A stretch of DNA of 64,000 nt from Alteraurantiacibacter aquimixticola (GTDB lineage Bacteria; Pseudomonadota; Alphaproteobacteria; Sphingomonadales; Sphingomonadaceae). A program made the position numbers and the translations under genes. This document shows, one piece after another, positions 43,995 to 51,924 of the stretch; within the stretch, counting starts at the first letter, position 1, and each line of letters opens with the position of its first letter. Location: positions 747,280 through 811,279 of the forward strand of contig NZ_SSHH01000001.1 in NCBI RefSeq assembly GCF_004965515.1, given 5' to 3'. Below the pieces are notes generated by a model. It searched no databases and had not been told where the DNA came from. It was given only the letters and a program-made list of their open reading frames with translations.

Positions 43995-45127
43995 GCGAGC
44001 AGCCCGCAGGCGAAAAGTCATTTGCACCGACAGAGAAGCGCAAGAAGGACGCGGCCAAGAAGGGCAATGTCCTGCGCTCCAAGGAAGTCGCCACCGCCGT
44101 CGCCGTGCTGGCGGGCGCGATGTGGCTGAAAATGGCCGGTCCATGGCTGTTTGCACTGGTGGAGGAGAGTGCCGAGACCCAGCTTAGCTTCGATCGCTCC
44201 ACACTGGAGAATTTCCAGGCCGGCCAGATGATGCAGGACATCCTGTGGTCTATCCTGCCCCCGCTCCTGACGCTCGGCCTGCTGGTCATCGCCGTGACCA
44301 TGGTCGCGCAGCTCACCTTTGGTGAAGGGCGCTGGGTGGTGCAGAACTTCCAACCCAAGCCCTCCAAATTGAACCCGCTGACGGGCCTCAAGCGTATGTT
44401 CGGCCCGCAGGGGCTGATCGAGCTGGGCAAGAGCCTCGCCAAGCTGGTGGTGCTGGGTTCCATTGCCTGGTGGTGGGGCAGCGCCAACCTCATCACCGTG
44501 CTCTCGCTGGGGCGGGGGGAGCTGACCGGACAGCTGGTCGCGGCATGGGATGCCATTGCCACGCTGCTGCTGCTGCTCTCCGCCGGACTGGTGCTCATCG
44601 CCATGGTCGACTGGCCGATCCAGTATGTCCGCCGCATCTCGCAGCTGAAGATGACAAGCCAGGAAATGCGGGACGAGAACAAGGAGGCTGAAGGCTCGCC
44701 CGAGAAGAAGGCGGCGATCCGGCAGCGCCAGCGCGACCTCTCCAAGGGCGGCATGGCCCCGGCGATGAAGGAGGCGCAATTCGTCCTCACCAACCCGACG
44801 CATTTCTCCGTCGCCATGACCTATGACCCGGCCGTTGCCCCGGCACCCTATGTGCTGGCCAAGGCGCGCGGGGAAAGGGCGCTGGCAATGCGCGAGCTGG
44901 CGGCCGAATACGGCGTGCCGGTGCTGGAATATCCGGTCCTCGCCCGCGCGGTCTATTTCACCACGCGCGAGAACCAGCTGGTCCGCGCAGAGCTTTATGC
45001 CGCCATCGCCAGCGTGCTCGCCTTCGTCATGTCGCTGAAGCGCGGCGAGCGGCCCCAGCGCCCGCAGGTGACCGTGCCTGTGGAACTGTGTTTCGACGCC
45101 GAGGGCCAGCCGCAGAACGCGGCTTAA
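43991..45127 (+). CDS. flhB: Flagellar export switch protein FlhB
   Basis: 378 residues. N-terminal EKRKKDAAKKGNVLRSKEV, four membrane helices, and a cytoplasmic domain with the self-cleaving NPTH motif at residues 268-271 (VLTNPTHFSVAM). Cleavage lets FliK switch substrate specificity from hook to filament. Ends the fliE-flhB run of closely overlapping genes; fliD follows after 30 bases. Confidence 0.97.
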   Translation: MSEQPAGEKSFAPTEKRKKDAAKKGNVLRSKEVATAVAVLAGAMWLKMAGPWLFALVEESAETQLSFDRSTLENFQAGQMMQDILWSILPPLLTLGLLVIAVTMVAQLTFGEGRWVVQNFQPKPSKLNPLTGLKRMFGPQGLIELGKSLAKLVVLGSIAWWWGSANLITVLSLGRGELTGQLVAAWDAIATLLLLLSAGLVLIAMVDWPIQYVRRISQLKMTSQEMRDENKEAEGSPEKKAAIRQRQRDLSKGGMAPAMKEAQFVLTNPTHFSVAMTYDPAVAPAPYVLAKARGERALAMRELAAEYGVPVLEYPVLARAVYFTTRENQLVRAELYAAIASVLAFVMSLKRGERPQRPQVTVPVELCFDAEGQPQNAA

Positions 45128-45157
45128 ATCCAGCCAGGGAAACCCGTTCTTCGCATC

Positions 45158-46603
45158 ATGGAAAGCACCACCACCTCCTCGATCATCAGCGCCCTTGGCG
45201 GCGGCAGCGGCGTCGATATGACGAAGCTGGCCAATGACCTTGCCGAGGCGCGCTTCCTGTCGCAGGTCAGCCAGCTGGAAAGCCGCAGCGAGCTGCTGGA
45301 GGCGCGCATTTCCGCCGCTTCCACGCTGAAGAACCAGCTGAGCCAGCTGGCGAGTGCGCTGGGCGACCGCATCCGAAACGGCAACCTTGCTCCCTCCGCC
45401 ACCATCGGCAACGGCTCGGTGGCGCAGGTTTCGGTGCTGGCGGGCGGCAGCGGCACTGGGACCTATTCGCTGGAAGTGAACCAGCTCGCCGCATCGCAGA
45501 CGCTGGCGAGCCAGAGCTATGGCGCGTCCACCGACCTGGTGGGCGAGGGCGAGCTGACCATCCGCTTCGGCTCGGTCTCCGGCGGCAGCTTTACCGAGGA
45601 TACGGAGCGCACCGCAGCGGTGATCAGCGTGTCGGCCACCGATACGCTGGCGGACGTGGCGGACAAGATCCGCACTTCGGGCAGCGGCCTCAACGCTTAT
45701 GTCGCCAATACCGCCAACGGTCCGCAACTGGTGGTGAAAGGCGCCACGGGCGAGGCCAATGGTTTCGTGATCGAAGCCTCCGGTGCTTCTGCAGCTGCCG
45801 TCCCCGGCACTGCGGCCCCTGGCAATATCGATTACCTCGCCTGGGATCCCTCCACTGACAGCGGTCAGCTGAAGGCGAGCGCGCAGAACGCGGCATACCT
45901 GTTCGATGGCGTGGCCATGACCTCTGCCGGCAACAAGGTGACCGGCCTTCCCGCCGGGCTGGTGCTGTCGCTGACGGGCACCAACAGCGGTGCGCCGACA
46001 CAGATCGGCTTTGCCGACAAGTCGAGCGAGATCACCACCATGATGGGCGATTTCGTCGCCGCGCTGAACGATATCTCTTCCAGCCTTGCCGAACTGGGCA
46101 ATCCGGAGGGCGGGGAGCTGGGCAATGATCCGGGCGCGCGAGCATTGCGCCGGGCGCTGGCGAGCCTGTCGACGCAGGTGGTGATGCCCAATGCAGGCCC
46201 GGGTGAGCCTTCGACGCTGGCGGACCTCGGCCTGAAGCGCACGCGCGAGGGCAATTTCGAGTTCGACGGGGACCGCTTGCGCCAGACGCTGGCCGACCAG
46301 CCTGCGGCGACCTCTGCCATGTTCACCACCGGCCTGTTCGGCGTCTTCGCCACGGTCGACTCGTTTGCTCGCAACGTCGGCAGCCGGACCGATCCGGGAT
46401 CGCTGGGCGGGTCCATCACCCGCTATTCCAGCCAACTGGAACGGATGGACGATCGCCTCGCCAAGATCGCCGAGCAGCAGGAATCGCTGCGCGAGCGGCT
46501 GGTGACCAATTTCACCGCCGCCGATCGCCGCGTGGCGCAGTCGCAATCGACGCTCGAATTCCTGAAGAACCAGGTCGCGATCTGGACCGCGAACCGGAAC
46601 TGA
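45158..46603 (+). CDS. fliD: Flagellar filament cap protein FliD
   Basis: 481 residues. N-terminal FliD region (ISALGGGSGVDMTKLANDLA), a domain with repeated Gly/Ser/Ala β-segments in the middle, and the C-terminal helical part (YSSQLERMDDRLAKIAEQQE, TLEFLKNQVAIWTANRN). It forms the cap under which flagellin polymerises. Confidence 0.93.
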   Translation: MESTTTSSIISALGGGSGVDMTKLANDLAEARFLSQVSQLESRSELLEARISAASTLKNQLSQLASALGDRIRNGNLAPSATIGNGSVAQVSVLAGGSGTGTYSLEVNQLAASQTLASQSYGASTDLVGEGELTIRFGSVSGGSFTEDTERTAAVISVSATDTLADVADKIRTSGSGLNAYVANTANGPQLVVKGATGEANGFVIEASGASAAAVPGTAAPGNIDYLAWDPSTDSGQLKASAQNAAYLFDGVAMTSAGNKVTGLPAGLVLSLTGTNSGAPTQIGFADKSSEITTMMGDFVAALNDISSSLAELGNPEGGELGNDPGARALRRALASLSTQVVMPNAGPGEPSTLADLGLKRTREGNFEFDGDRLRQTLADQPAATSAMFTTGLFGVFATVDSFARNVGSRTDPGSLGGSITRYSSQLERMDDRLAKIAEQQESLRERLVTNFTAADRRVAQSQSTLEFLKNQVAIWTANRN

Positions 46604-46604
46604 C

Positions 46605-46979
46605 ATGCTCAAGCTCGCCGATCCTGCCGCCACATATCGCCGCGTGGCTTTCGATGGCTATGTTTCCGGTTGCGGCGGTACGCAGCTGGTGCGCCTGTGC
46701 CTGGAGGATCTGGCAGCCGCGATGCAGCGCGCCATCTGGGGCGAGGCCAACAATCGCCGCGATATCCGCACCAAGGCCCTCTCCCGCGCGCAGTTGGGGC
46801 TGGTCGCCCTGTTGCAGGGTATCGACCCACAGCAACCGCTCGCCGATGTACTGGAGACATTCTATCGCGGCCTGATGCAGGATGTCACCGCTTGCCAGGC
46901 ACGATTCGACGCAGCGCGCCTCTCGCGCGCGCGTCAGGACGTGATGGAGGTCACGGACACGCTGTTCGCAACCACCTAG
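46605..46979 (+). CDS. fliS: Flagellin chaperone FliS-like protein
   Basis: 124 residues, one base after fliD. Mostly helical with RLCLEDLAAAMQRAIWGEAN and ALSRAQLGLVALLQGIDPQQ, in keeping with FliS, which holds flagellin monomers for export. Sequence similarity is weak; the position directly after fliD supports the call. Last gene of the flagellar locus. Confidence 0.78.
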   Translation: MLKLADPAATYRRVAFDGYVSGCGGTQLVRLCLEDLAAAMQRAIWGEANNRRDIRTKALSRAQLGLVALLQGIDPQQPLADVLETFYRGLMQDVTACQARFDAARLSRARQDVMEVTDTLFATT

Positions 46980-47279
46980 GCCGGGATAGTGCATGGGTGC
47001 GGTAAACTGACGGAATGAAGCCTTTTTTCGACACATTCCTGCCGTTTCCGTCTGTCACCTGATGCTGCAGTTGCCACGTATTCGCGAATGGCGCGCAAAT
47101 CGACCCGAAAAGGGCAGGCGCTATCCGGATGATTACGAATGGCGGTCGAGCCGAAGGCGCTTCTAGGCGTCAAGGTTCGGGCATATTCGCTTTTTGGGGG
47201 AGCGAGACAATGCAACAGCGGATCGGCCATGCGGCCGCATCAATCGAACGCGGCCGATTGGGCCCCGAGGCAGACGCCC
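46980..47279. promoter_or_regulatory. 300-bp gap between fliS and fixJ-like gene
   Basis: No gene is evident. At 47071-47098 there is a symmetric element, TTGC-N5-ATTCGCGAAT-N5-GCAA, about 180 bp before the response-regulator start, that could be an operator. No convincing terminator is seen after fliS. Confidence 0.35.
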
Positions 47280-47963
47280 ATGTCTGACGGTCACCTGATC
47301 TATGTCGTTGATGACGAGGACTCGATCCGGCGGTCACTCGACTTCCTGCTCTCGACATCGGGATATCGCGTCAAGCGCTGGGAAAGCGGCGATGCCTTCC
47401 TGAAGTCAGCCGATTTCGACGAAGCGGATTGTATCCTGCTGGACATCCGCATGCCCGGTATGGACGGGCTGCAGGTGCAGCAGGAATTGAAGGCGCGGGG
47501 TGTGGACCAGCCGGTGATCGTGCTCACCGGACATGGCGATGTCGACATGGCCGTCGCCGCGATGAAGGCCGGCGCACTCGATTTCCTGCAGAAGCCCTTC
47601 GAACGCGAGCGCCTTCTCCAGTCTGTAGGCAATGCCGTGCGCCTGATGGCCGATCGCCAGGCGCGCATGCTGCAGTCGGATTGGGCGCGTACCCAGCTGG
47701 GCAAGCTGTCGGACCGCGAGTGCCAGGTGCTGGACGGGCTGGCCTGCGGCTATCCCAACAAGACCATTGCATATGACCTGGGGATCAGCGTCCGGACCGT
47801 GGAGGTCTACCGTGCCAACGTGATGTCAAAGCTCGACGTTCCCAGCTTTGCCGATGTGCTGCGCATTGCCTTTGCAGCGGGCCTCGGCTCCGAAAACGAG
47901 TGGTACCGGACGCATATGCAGGTCGCCGGGGAGCCCGGCGAAAAGGAGCGTTCGGGAAGCTGA
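47280..47963 (+). CDS. FixJ-type response regulator
   Basis: 227 residues from ATG 47280; the frame is open for 47 codons upstream, but the receiver begins directly after this ATG. Receiver with Asp11-Asp12, phosphoacceptor Asp55 in LLDIRMPG, Thr83 and Lys105 (FLQKPF), all intact. The C-terminal LuxR-type helix-turn-helix is LSDRECQVLDGLACGYPNKT and ISVRTVEVYRANVMSKL. Probable output partner of the FixL-like kinase at 49186, although encoded on the other strand 1.2 kb away. In rhizobia FixJ activates respiratory and microaerobic genes; the targets here are not known. Confidence 0.88.
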   Translation: MSDGHLIYVVDDEDSIRRSLDFLLSTSGYRVKRWESGDAFLKSADFDEADCILLDIRMPGMDGLQVQQELKARGVDQPVIVLTGHGDVDMAVAAMKAGALDFLQKPFERERLLQSVGNAVRLMADRQARMLQSDWARTQLGKLSDRECQVLDGLACGYPNKTIAYDLGISVRTVEVYRANVMSKLDVPSFADVLRIAFAAGLGSENEWYRTHMQVAGEPGEKERSGS

Positions 47964-48271
47964 AGACTGTGTCGCTGAGCAACCGTATGAATTCGGGACA
48001 GTGTGTCGAAACTTTACAAAAAATAATGAAAATCAAGAGTTTCGATGGGTCACGGTTCGTCGCAAATAATGCCTGTTGCGGCGCGAAACGGCACTCAAAA
48101 TTTGAATGCAAAGGGAATAGCTGATATTGGTTAATTTCGGTTGTCGCCAAATGCTGAAGGCACTTGGTTGATAGGAAGATCAAGCCTCCAGCGATGTTTG
48201 GTGATGCTCGTCGACGAATCGAGTCGGCGGGATGGGAGAGGCACGAGATTTGGACAGGGGGCCAGTCCGCG
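47964..48271. other. AT-rich intergenic stretch with a long-loop inverted repeat
   Basis: About 300 bp of clearly lower GC than both sides. It contains TCGAAACT at 48006-48013 and its complement AGTTTCGA at 48038-48045 separated by 24 AT-rich bases. No convincing gene; probably the control region of the small gene at 48272. Confidence 0.4.
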
Positions 48272-48478
48272 ATGAGAACGGACACGATCGAAGCTGAGAA
48301 CTCGATGATGATCTGCAAACAGAACATCAAGAGATTGCTGAAGAAGATGAATGGGGCGACCAACCCAGAGTTGAAGGAGACGCTGCTCGACCTGTTGATC
48401 AAGGAGGAAGAGAAGCTGGGCAGTTTGACCGCGGAGTGCCGCGAAGGCCCGGCACAAAGCTCAATTTTCCGATTCTGA
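48272..48478 (+). CDS. Small hypothetical protein
   Basis: 68 residues from ATG 48272; an earlier in-frame ATG at 48194 would give 94 residues. AGGGGG lies about 12 bases upstream. The product is charged and helical, with the core KQNIKRLLKKMNGATNPELK followed by ETLLDLLIKEEEKLG. No membrane segment or cysteine cluster apart from single residues. I do not recognise the family. It lies between a FixJ-type regulator and the degenerate regulator/FixL operon, so a role as a small two-component modulator is possible. Coding status is likely from codon pattern but not certain. Confidence 0.5.
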   Translation: MRTDTIEAENSMMICKQNIKRLLKKMNGATNPELKETLLDLLIKEEEKLGSLTAECREGPAQSSIFRF

Positions 48479-48493
48479 CATTTCGCATGGAAA

Positions 48494-48522
48494 GGATGCG
48501 GCTACTCCCGGCTCGCGCATCC
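48494..48522. terminator. Candidate bidirectional hairpin between convergent genes
   Basis: GGATGCG (48494-48500) and CGCATCC (48516-48522) are perfect 7-bp arms between the ends of the small gene and the convergent response regulator; the right arm reaches the regulator stop codon. No T-run. Confidence 0.35.
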
Positions 48523-49196
48523 TACCCGAGCGGGAGCTCCGGCTCGTCCGGCCGCGCCGGGCTTGCGAGTTTGGCCGGCACGCCAGCGTCATAGGCGATC
48601 TTGAGCATGCTGGCGGAATCCACCACGCCAAGGCGCCTTTTCAGGTTTCCCCTCGCCATCCTCACTTGATGCAGGTCCAAGCCGAGATCGGTCGCGATAG
48701 ATCGTGCGGGAAGGCCGTTGGCGATCGCGCTGAGGATGCGCATTTCCATCGGGTCGAGCACGGCCAGCCGGCTGCGGGCAGCCTGGCGGATGCCGATCAC
48801 GCTCAACTGACCGTGCAACAGCTTTTGGCAGCGCCCGAAGGCGGTCTTCAGATCTTGCGCGGAGAAGGGCTTGATCATGAAGTCGCAAGCCAGCCGCAGC
48901 TTGCGCGCACGCATCGCCATCGGCAGGTCGCTCCGGTCGACAAGGGTGATCACTGCGAGCTGGTCTTTCCGCCGCGCATCTATGCGTTCGAGGATGGAGA
49001 AACCGTCCGGCTGCCGCACGCGCATGTCGAGAAGGACGATGCCTGGCGGCAGACTGTCCAGCTCGGCGAGGAATGGCGTGCCATCGGCAAAGCTCCTGAC
49101 CTTGGCGTGCCCCATGGCGCCGAGCATGAAGTGCAGCGAATTACGCAGCCCCTCGTAATTGGCGACCACATAGACGGGGATGTCGCTAGCGCCCAT
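48522..49196 (-). CDS. FixJ/NarL-like regulator with degenerate receiver
   Basis: 224 residues, overlapping the end of the FixL-like gene by 11 bases. The receiver fold is recognisable and keeps Asp57 (VLLDMRV) and Lys109 (FMIKPF), but the acidic pair that binds magnesium is replaced by Ala12-Asn13 in YVVANYEGLRNSL. Phosphorylation is therefore doubtful. The C-terminal LuxR-type helix-turn-helix is LDPMEMRILSAIANGLPARS and LHQVRMARGNLKRRLGV. Coupled to the kinase, it could act as a phosphate-independent regulator or compete with the FixJ-type protein. Confidence 0.8.
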   Translation of the reverse strand: MGASDIPVYVVANYEGLRNSLHFMLGAMGHAKVRSFADGTPFLAELDSLPPGIVLLDMRVRQPDGFSILERIDARRKDQLAVITLVDRSDLPMAMRARKLRLACDFMIKPFSAQDLKTAFGRCQKLLHGQLSVIGIRQAARSRLAVLDPMEMRILSAIANGLPARSIATDLGLDLHQVRMARGNLKRRLGVVDSASMLKIAYDAGVPAKLASPARPDEPELPLG

Positions 49197-50364
49197 CGTT
49201 AATGCCGTCCGGCTCCGCTTGGATCACGCGGGGGACGGTAAAATGGAACCCGGCCCCGCCAAGGCTGGAGGTCTCGATCCACAGCTTGCCGCCATGCGCC
49301 TCGACAATCGCACGGCAGATCGACAGGCCCACACCCATCCCCTCGGGCTTGGCGGAGTTGAATGGCCGGAACAGCAATTGCTGCTTCTCGCCATCCATCC
49401 CGGGTCCGGAATCCTCGATCGCCACCTCGGTCATCGCGCGGTCCGGCTTGCTGATCACGCGAATGACGGCCTCTCCTTCATGCTTCATCGCCTGGAAGGC
49501 ATTGCGCAGGAGGTTGAACAGCACTTGCTCGATCTGCACGCCGTCGACCAGCACGGCATCCGCTTCCGGCGAGAGCTTCACCACTGTGTTGACCAGCCGC
49601 GCGTCACCGTCCGCCTGTGCCAGCGCCAAGGCGTTGGACACGAGACGGGACAGCGAGCAGCGGTCCATTTCGGCATCGCCGCGGGTCAGGAACTGGCGCA
49701 GGCGGAAGATGATCTGGCCCGCGCGCTCGGCCTCCTCGCTGCAGGCCTTCATTGCCTCGTGCAACTTCTCCCGATCGATTGGCGCACCGCTTTCGGCCAT
49801 ATGCGCCACCGTCTCCACGTAATTGCGCAAGGCGGTCAGCGGCTGGTTCACCTCATGCGCGATGGCGCTGGCGAGCAGGCCCATGGCACCCATGCGAAAT
49901 GCCTGGGCAATTTCCTCGCGCAGCTCCTCCAGCTTGCGCCGGTCGGTCTCGTCGGTTTCCATCCCTGCCATCAGGGCGATGAAGACCGCCTCTCCCGAGA
50001 GTTCCGCTTCGCCCAGGCTCAAGTCGATGGGGAAGTGCCGCCCATCCTTGCCGCGTGCCATCAGGTAGCGGCCGATCCCGATAATGCGCGGCTTGCGCGT
50101 CCGCATATAGGTGGAGACGTATTCGGCGTGCTGGTCCCGCTCTGAATCGGGCATCAGCATGGAGATATTGCCGCCCAGCATTTCCCTGCGCCGATAGCCG
50201 AACATTTGCTCGGTCATCGCATTGACGGCCAGGATCTTTCCCTCGGCGTCGGAGATCACCAGTGCCACGGGCAGGGTTTCCGCCAGCGGGCCGATCAGTT
50301 CGACCGTGGCCAGCTCGGGCGGGAAACCCTTGTCCTCCTGCGTATCCGCGATGGTGCTGCGCAT
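49186..50364 (-). CDS. FixL-type haem-PAS histidine kinase (oxygen sensor), soluble
   Basis: 392 residues from ATG 50364 (AAAGG upstream); ATG 50391 would add nine residues. No membrane helix. The PAS domain contains His79 in DQHAEYVSTYM and, exactly 20 residues later, Arg99 in RIIGIGR. These correspond to the haem ligand His200 and oxygen-sensing Arg220 of Bradyrhizobium FixL. The kinase core has the H-box AIAHEVNQPLTALRNYVE with His170, an N-box around LFNLLRNAFQAMK and the G-boxes DSGPGM and GMGVGLSICRAIVEAHGG. It should autophosphorylate when oxygen is low and pass phosphate to the FixJ-type regulator at 47280. Confidence 0.88.
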   Translation of the reverse strand: MRSTIADTQEDKGFPPELATVELIGPLAETLPVALVISDAEGKILAVNAMTEQMFGYRRREMLGGNISMLMPDSERDQHAEYVSTYMRTRKPRIIGIGRYLMARGKDGRHFPIDLSLGEAELSGEAVFIALMAGMETDETDRRKLEELREEIAQAFRMGAMGLLASAIAHEVNQPLTALRNYVETVAHMAESGAPIDREKLHEAMKACSEEAERAGQIIFRLRQFLTRGDAEMDRCSLSRLVSNALALAQADGDARLVNTVVKLSPEADAVLVDGVQIEQVLFNLLRNAFQAMKHEGEAVIRVISKPDRAMTEVAIEDSGPGMDGEKQQLLFRPFNSAKPEGMGVGLSICRAIVEAHGGKLWIETSSLGGAGFHFTVPRVIQAEPDGINDGR

Positions 50365-50454
50365 ATGATCCGACCTTTGCGGCGGCGTCATCCGTGGTGG
50401 TCACGAATGTCCTGCGAATGCAGCAAGCCGCACACAAAAGGTCAACCATCGCAG

Positions 50455-50496
50455 CTTGGCACCACCATACGTAGAATTACGTAAGGTGGTGCCAAG
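50455..50496. promoter_or_regulatory. 42-bp palindrome with TACGTA-N4-TACGTA core
   Basis: Outer arms CTTGGCACCACC (50455-50466) and GGTGGTGCCAAG (50485-50496) are perfect over 12 bp. Inside lie two TACGTA hexamers at 50468-50473 and 50478-50483. The element is about 90-110 bp upstream of the fixL-like start and just after the fapF-like stop. No T-run follows on either strand, so an operator is more likely than a terminator, though it may do both. TACGTA resembles FixJ-type binding sites as I recall them. Confidence 0.6.
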
Positions 50497-50512
50497 AATG
50501 ACCTCTCCTCCC

Positions 50513-51904
50513 TCAGAAGCGGTAGGGAATGCGCAGGCTCACGGACATGTCGGGACTGTCATCGGTCAGGCCGATGCCGACATTGCTGACCAGTGCGAGC
50601 CGCGAACCGAGCGTGAAAGTCGCGCCCAGGTTCATCACCGCCACATTGGCCTGGCTGCCCACCACTTCCCTCACATCCTGCCCTTCGGGTTGCAGAATGG
50701 TATGTTCGACCAGGCGCTGGCTGTAGGACATGGAAATGCTCGACTTGTCGTTCAGCGCAAAGGCAAGCCCCGCGCCGAACTGCCAGGCATCGCCAATATC
50801 CACGCGGCCGGGAAGATCGCCCGGATTCTCGTCGATATCGTCGAATTCGCGCGCGAAATTGTGGAAGTAGGTCGCATTGCCGAACACCACCAGCGGATCG
50901 AGCGTCTTGAGCACCGATGCGCCGATCGATGCGCCATAGACCCCGCTTCCGGTGGCGAGAGCCTCCGGCACCTGCAGATTGCCTTCGCTATTGGCGACTT
51001 CGACGAATTCGATGCCGAAGGGATGGCGCCCGGTGGGAAGCTTCACGCGGCCGTTGAGCACCACGTCGGGCCGCCCGGCGCGTTCCTCCAACAGGCGGTA
51101 GCTGACCCCGGCGTTGAAATCGCCGAGCCCGGTATCGCGCACCGTCTCCTCGATCAATGCGGAGGCCGAGCCGCCCGCGCCGCCCGAACGGAAATTGGAG
51201 GTGCGTGCCAGCAGCGGCAGGTTGGCATCGAAGAACAGCCTGTCAGACACGCCGAAGCGCAAGGTCGGATCGAGCGTGAAGATGTCCGACTGCACCTGGT
51301 CGATGCTGATCGTGCCGAGGAAGATCGCGTCGAGTGCGAGGAAGCCGTCCAGCGAAATCCGCGCATTGTCGAAATGCGAATAGCTCAGGCCCAGGTCGAG
51401 ACCGATATTGCTGCCGAAGCGGCCCTGCTGTTGCTCGGAAATTTCGACCACTGCCTCGGTCGGGGCAGGGGAGCGGCGCTCGCCATCGGCGGTCTCGTCA
51501 CTTGCCCCGCCGGTCGCCGGTTCCGGGACCTGCGGCTGTGCGAGCCGGCTGCTGCCATTGTGGAAGTTCCGCAGGTCCTGCCGCCGGAAGAACGCCAGCG
51601 AGGGATCATCGGGGATCGAAACGGGCTGGCTGTCGATGAAGGTGCCGCGCATGCCGGCGGCCTCTACCGGAGAGATCGCGCGCATCGGCGTGCCGTCCGC
51701 GCGTTCCATGGCCGCGAGGCGCGATTCCAGCTCCTCCAGGCGATCGAGATACAATTGTTCGCGCTGTTGCAGTGCATCGACTTCGGATCGCAACTGCTCG
51801 ATTTCCTCGGCCGGGTTGTCCTGCGCCATGGCGCTCAACGGCAGGATGAGGGCAAGCGCGGATACGCTGATCAGCGCGGTCTTGGTGAAACTTGTGCGGG
51901 TCAT
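50513..51904 (-). CDS. FapF-like outer-membrane amyloid secretion pore
   Basis: 463 residues from ATG 51904 (GGGAGGA upstream). Signal peptide to AMAQ (about residue 28), then a coiled coil at residues 32-68 (heptads in EEIEQLRSEVDALQQ and LDRLEELESRLAAM), a Pro/Ser-rich linker, and from about residue 165 a β-barrel of alternating strands ending in the outer-membrane C-terminal pattern SVSLRIPYRF. A periplasmic coiled coil joined to a barrel is the FapF architecture that exports amyloid subunits in Pseudomonas. Last gene of the operon, as fapF is. The barrel alone could also be a generic transporter-type porin, but the gene order argues against this. Confidence 0.75.
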   Translation of the reverse strand: MTRTSFTKTALISVSALALILPLSAMAQDNPAEEIEQLRSEVDALQQREQLYLDRLEELESRLAAMERADGTPMRAISPVEAAGMRGTFIDSQPVSIPDDPSLAFFRRQDLRNFHNGSSRLAQPQVPEPATGGASDETADGERRSPAPTEAVVEISEQQQGRFGSNIGLDLGLSYSHFDNARISLDGFLALDAIFLGTISIDQVQSDIFTLDPTLRFGVSDRLFFDANLPLLARTSNFRSGGAGGSASALIEETVRDTGLGDFNAGVSYRLLEERAGRPDVVLNGRVKLPTGRHPFGIEFVEVANSEGNLQVPEALATGSGVYGASIGASVLKTLDPLVVFGNATYFHNFAREFDDIDENPGDLPGRVDIGDAWQFGAGLAFALNDKSSISMSYSQRLVEHTILQPEGQDVREVVGSQANVAVMNLGATFTLGSRLALVSNVGIGLTDDSPDMSVSLRIPYRF

Positions 51905-51924
51905 GATTGTGTCCTCCCTTTCGA

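Noticed and set aside
44018-46633. Minus-strand frame of 871 codons
   Set aside because: Covers flhB and fliD on the wrong strand; no motif.
46976-47230. 84-codon minus-strand frame in the fliS-fixJ gap
   Set aside because: No ribosome site or recognisable motif; likely chance.
47900-48124. 74-codon frame overlapping the end of the FixJ-type gene
   Set aside because: Out of frame with the regulator, crosses the AT-rich patch and has no ribosome site.
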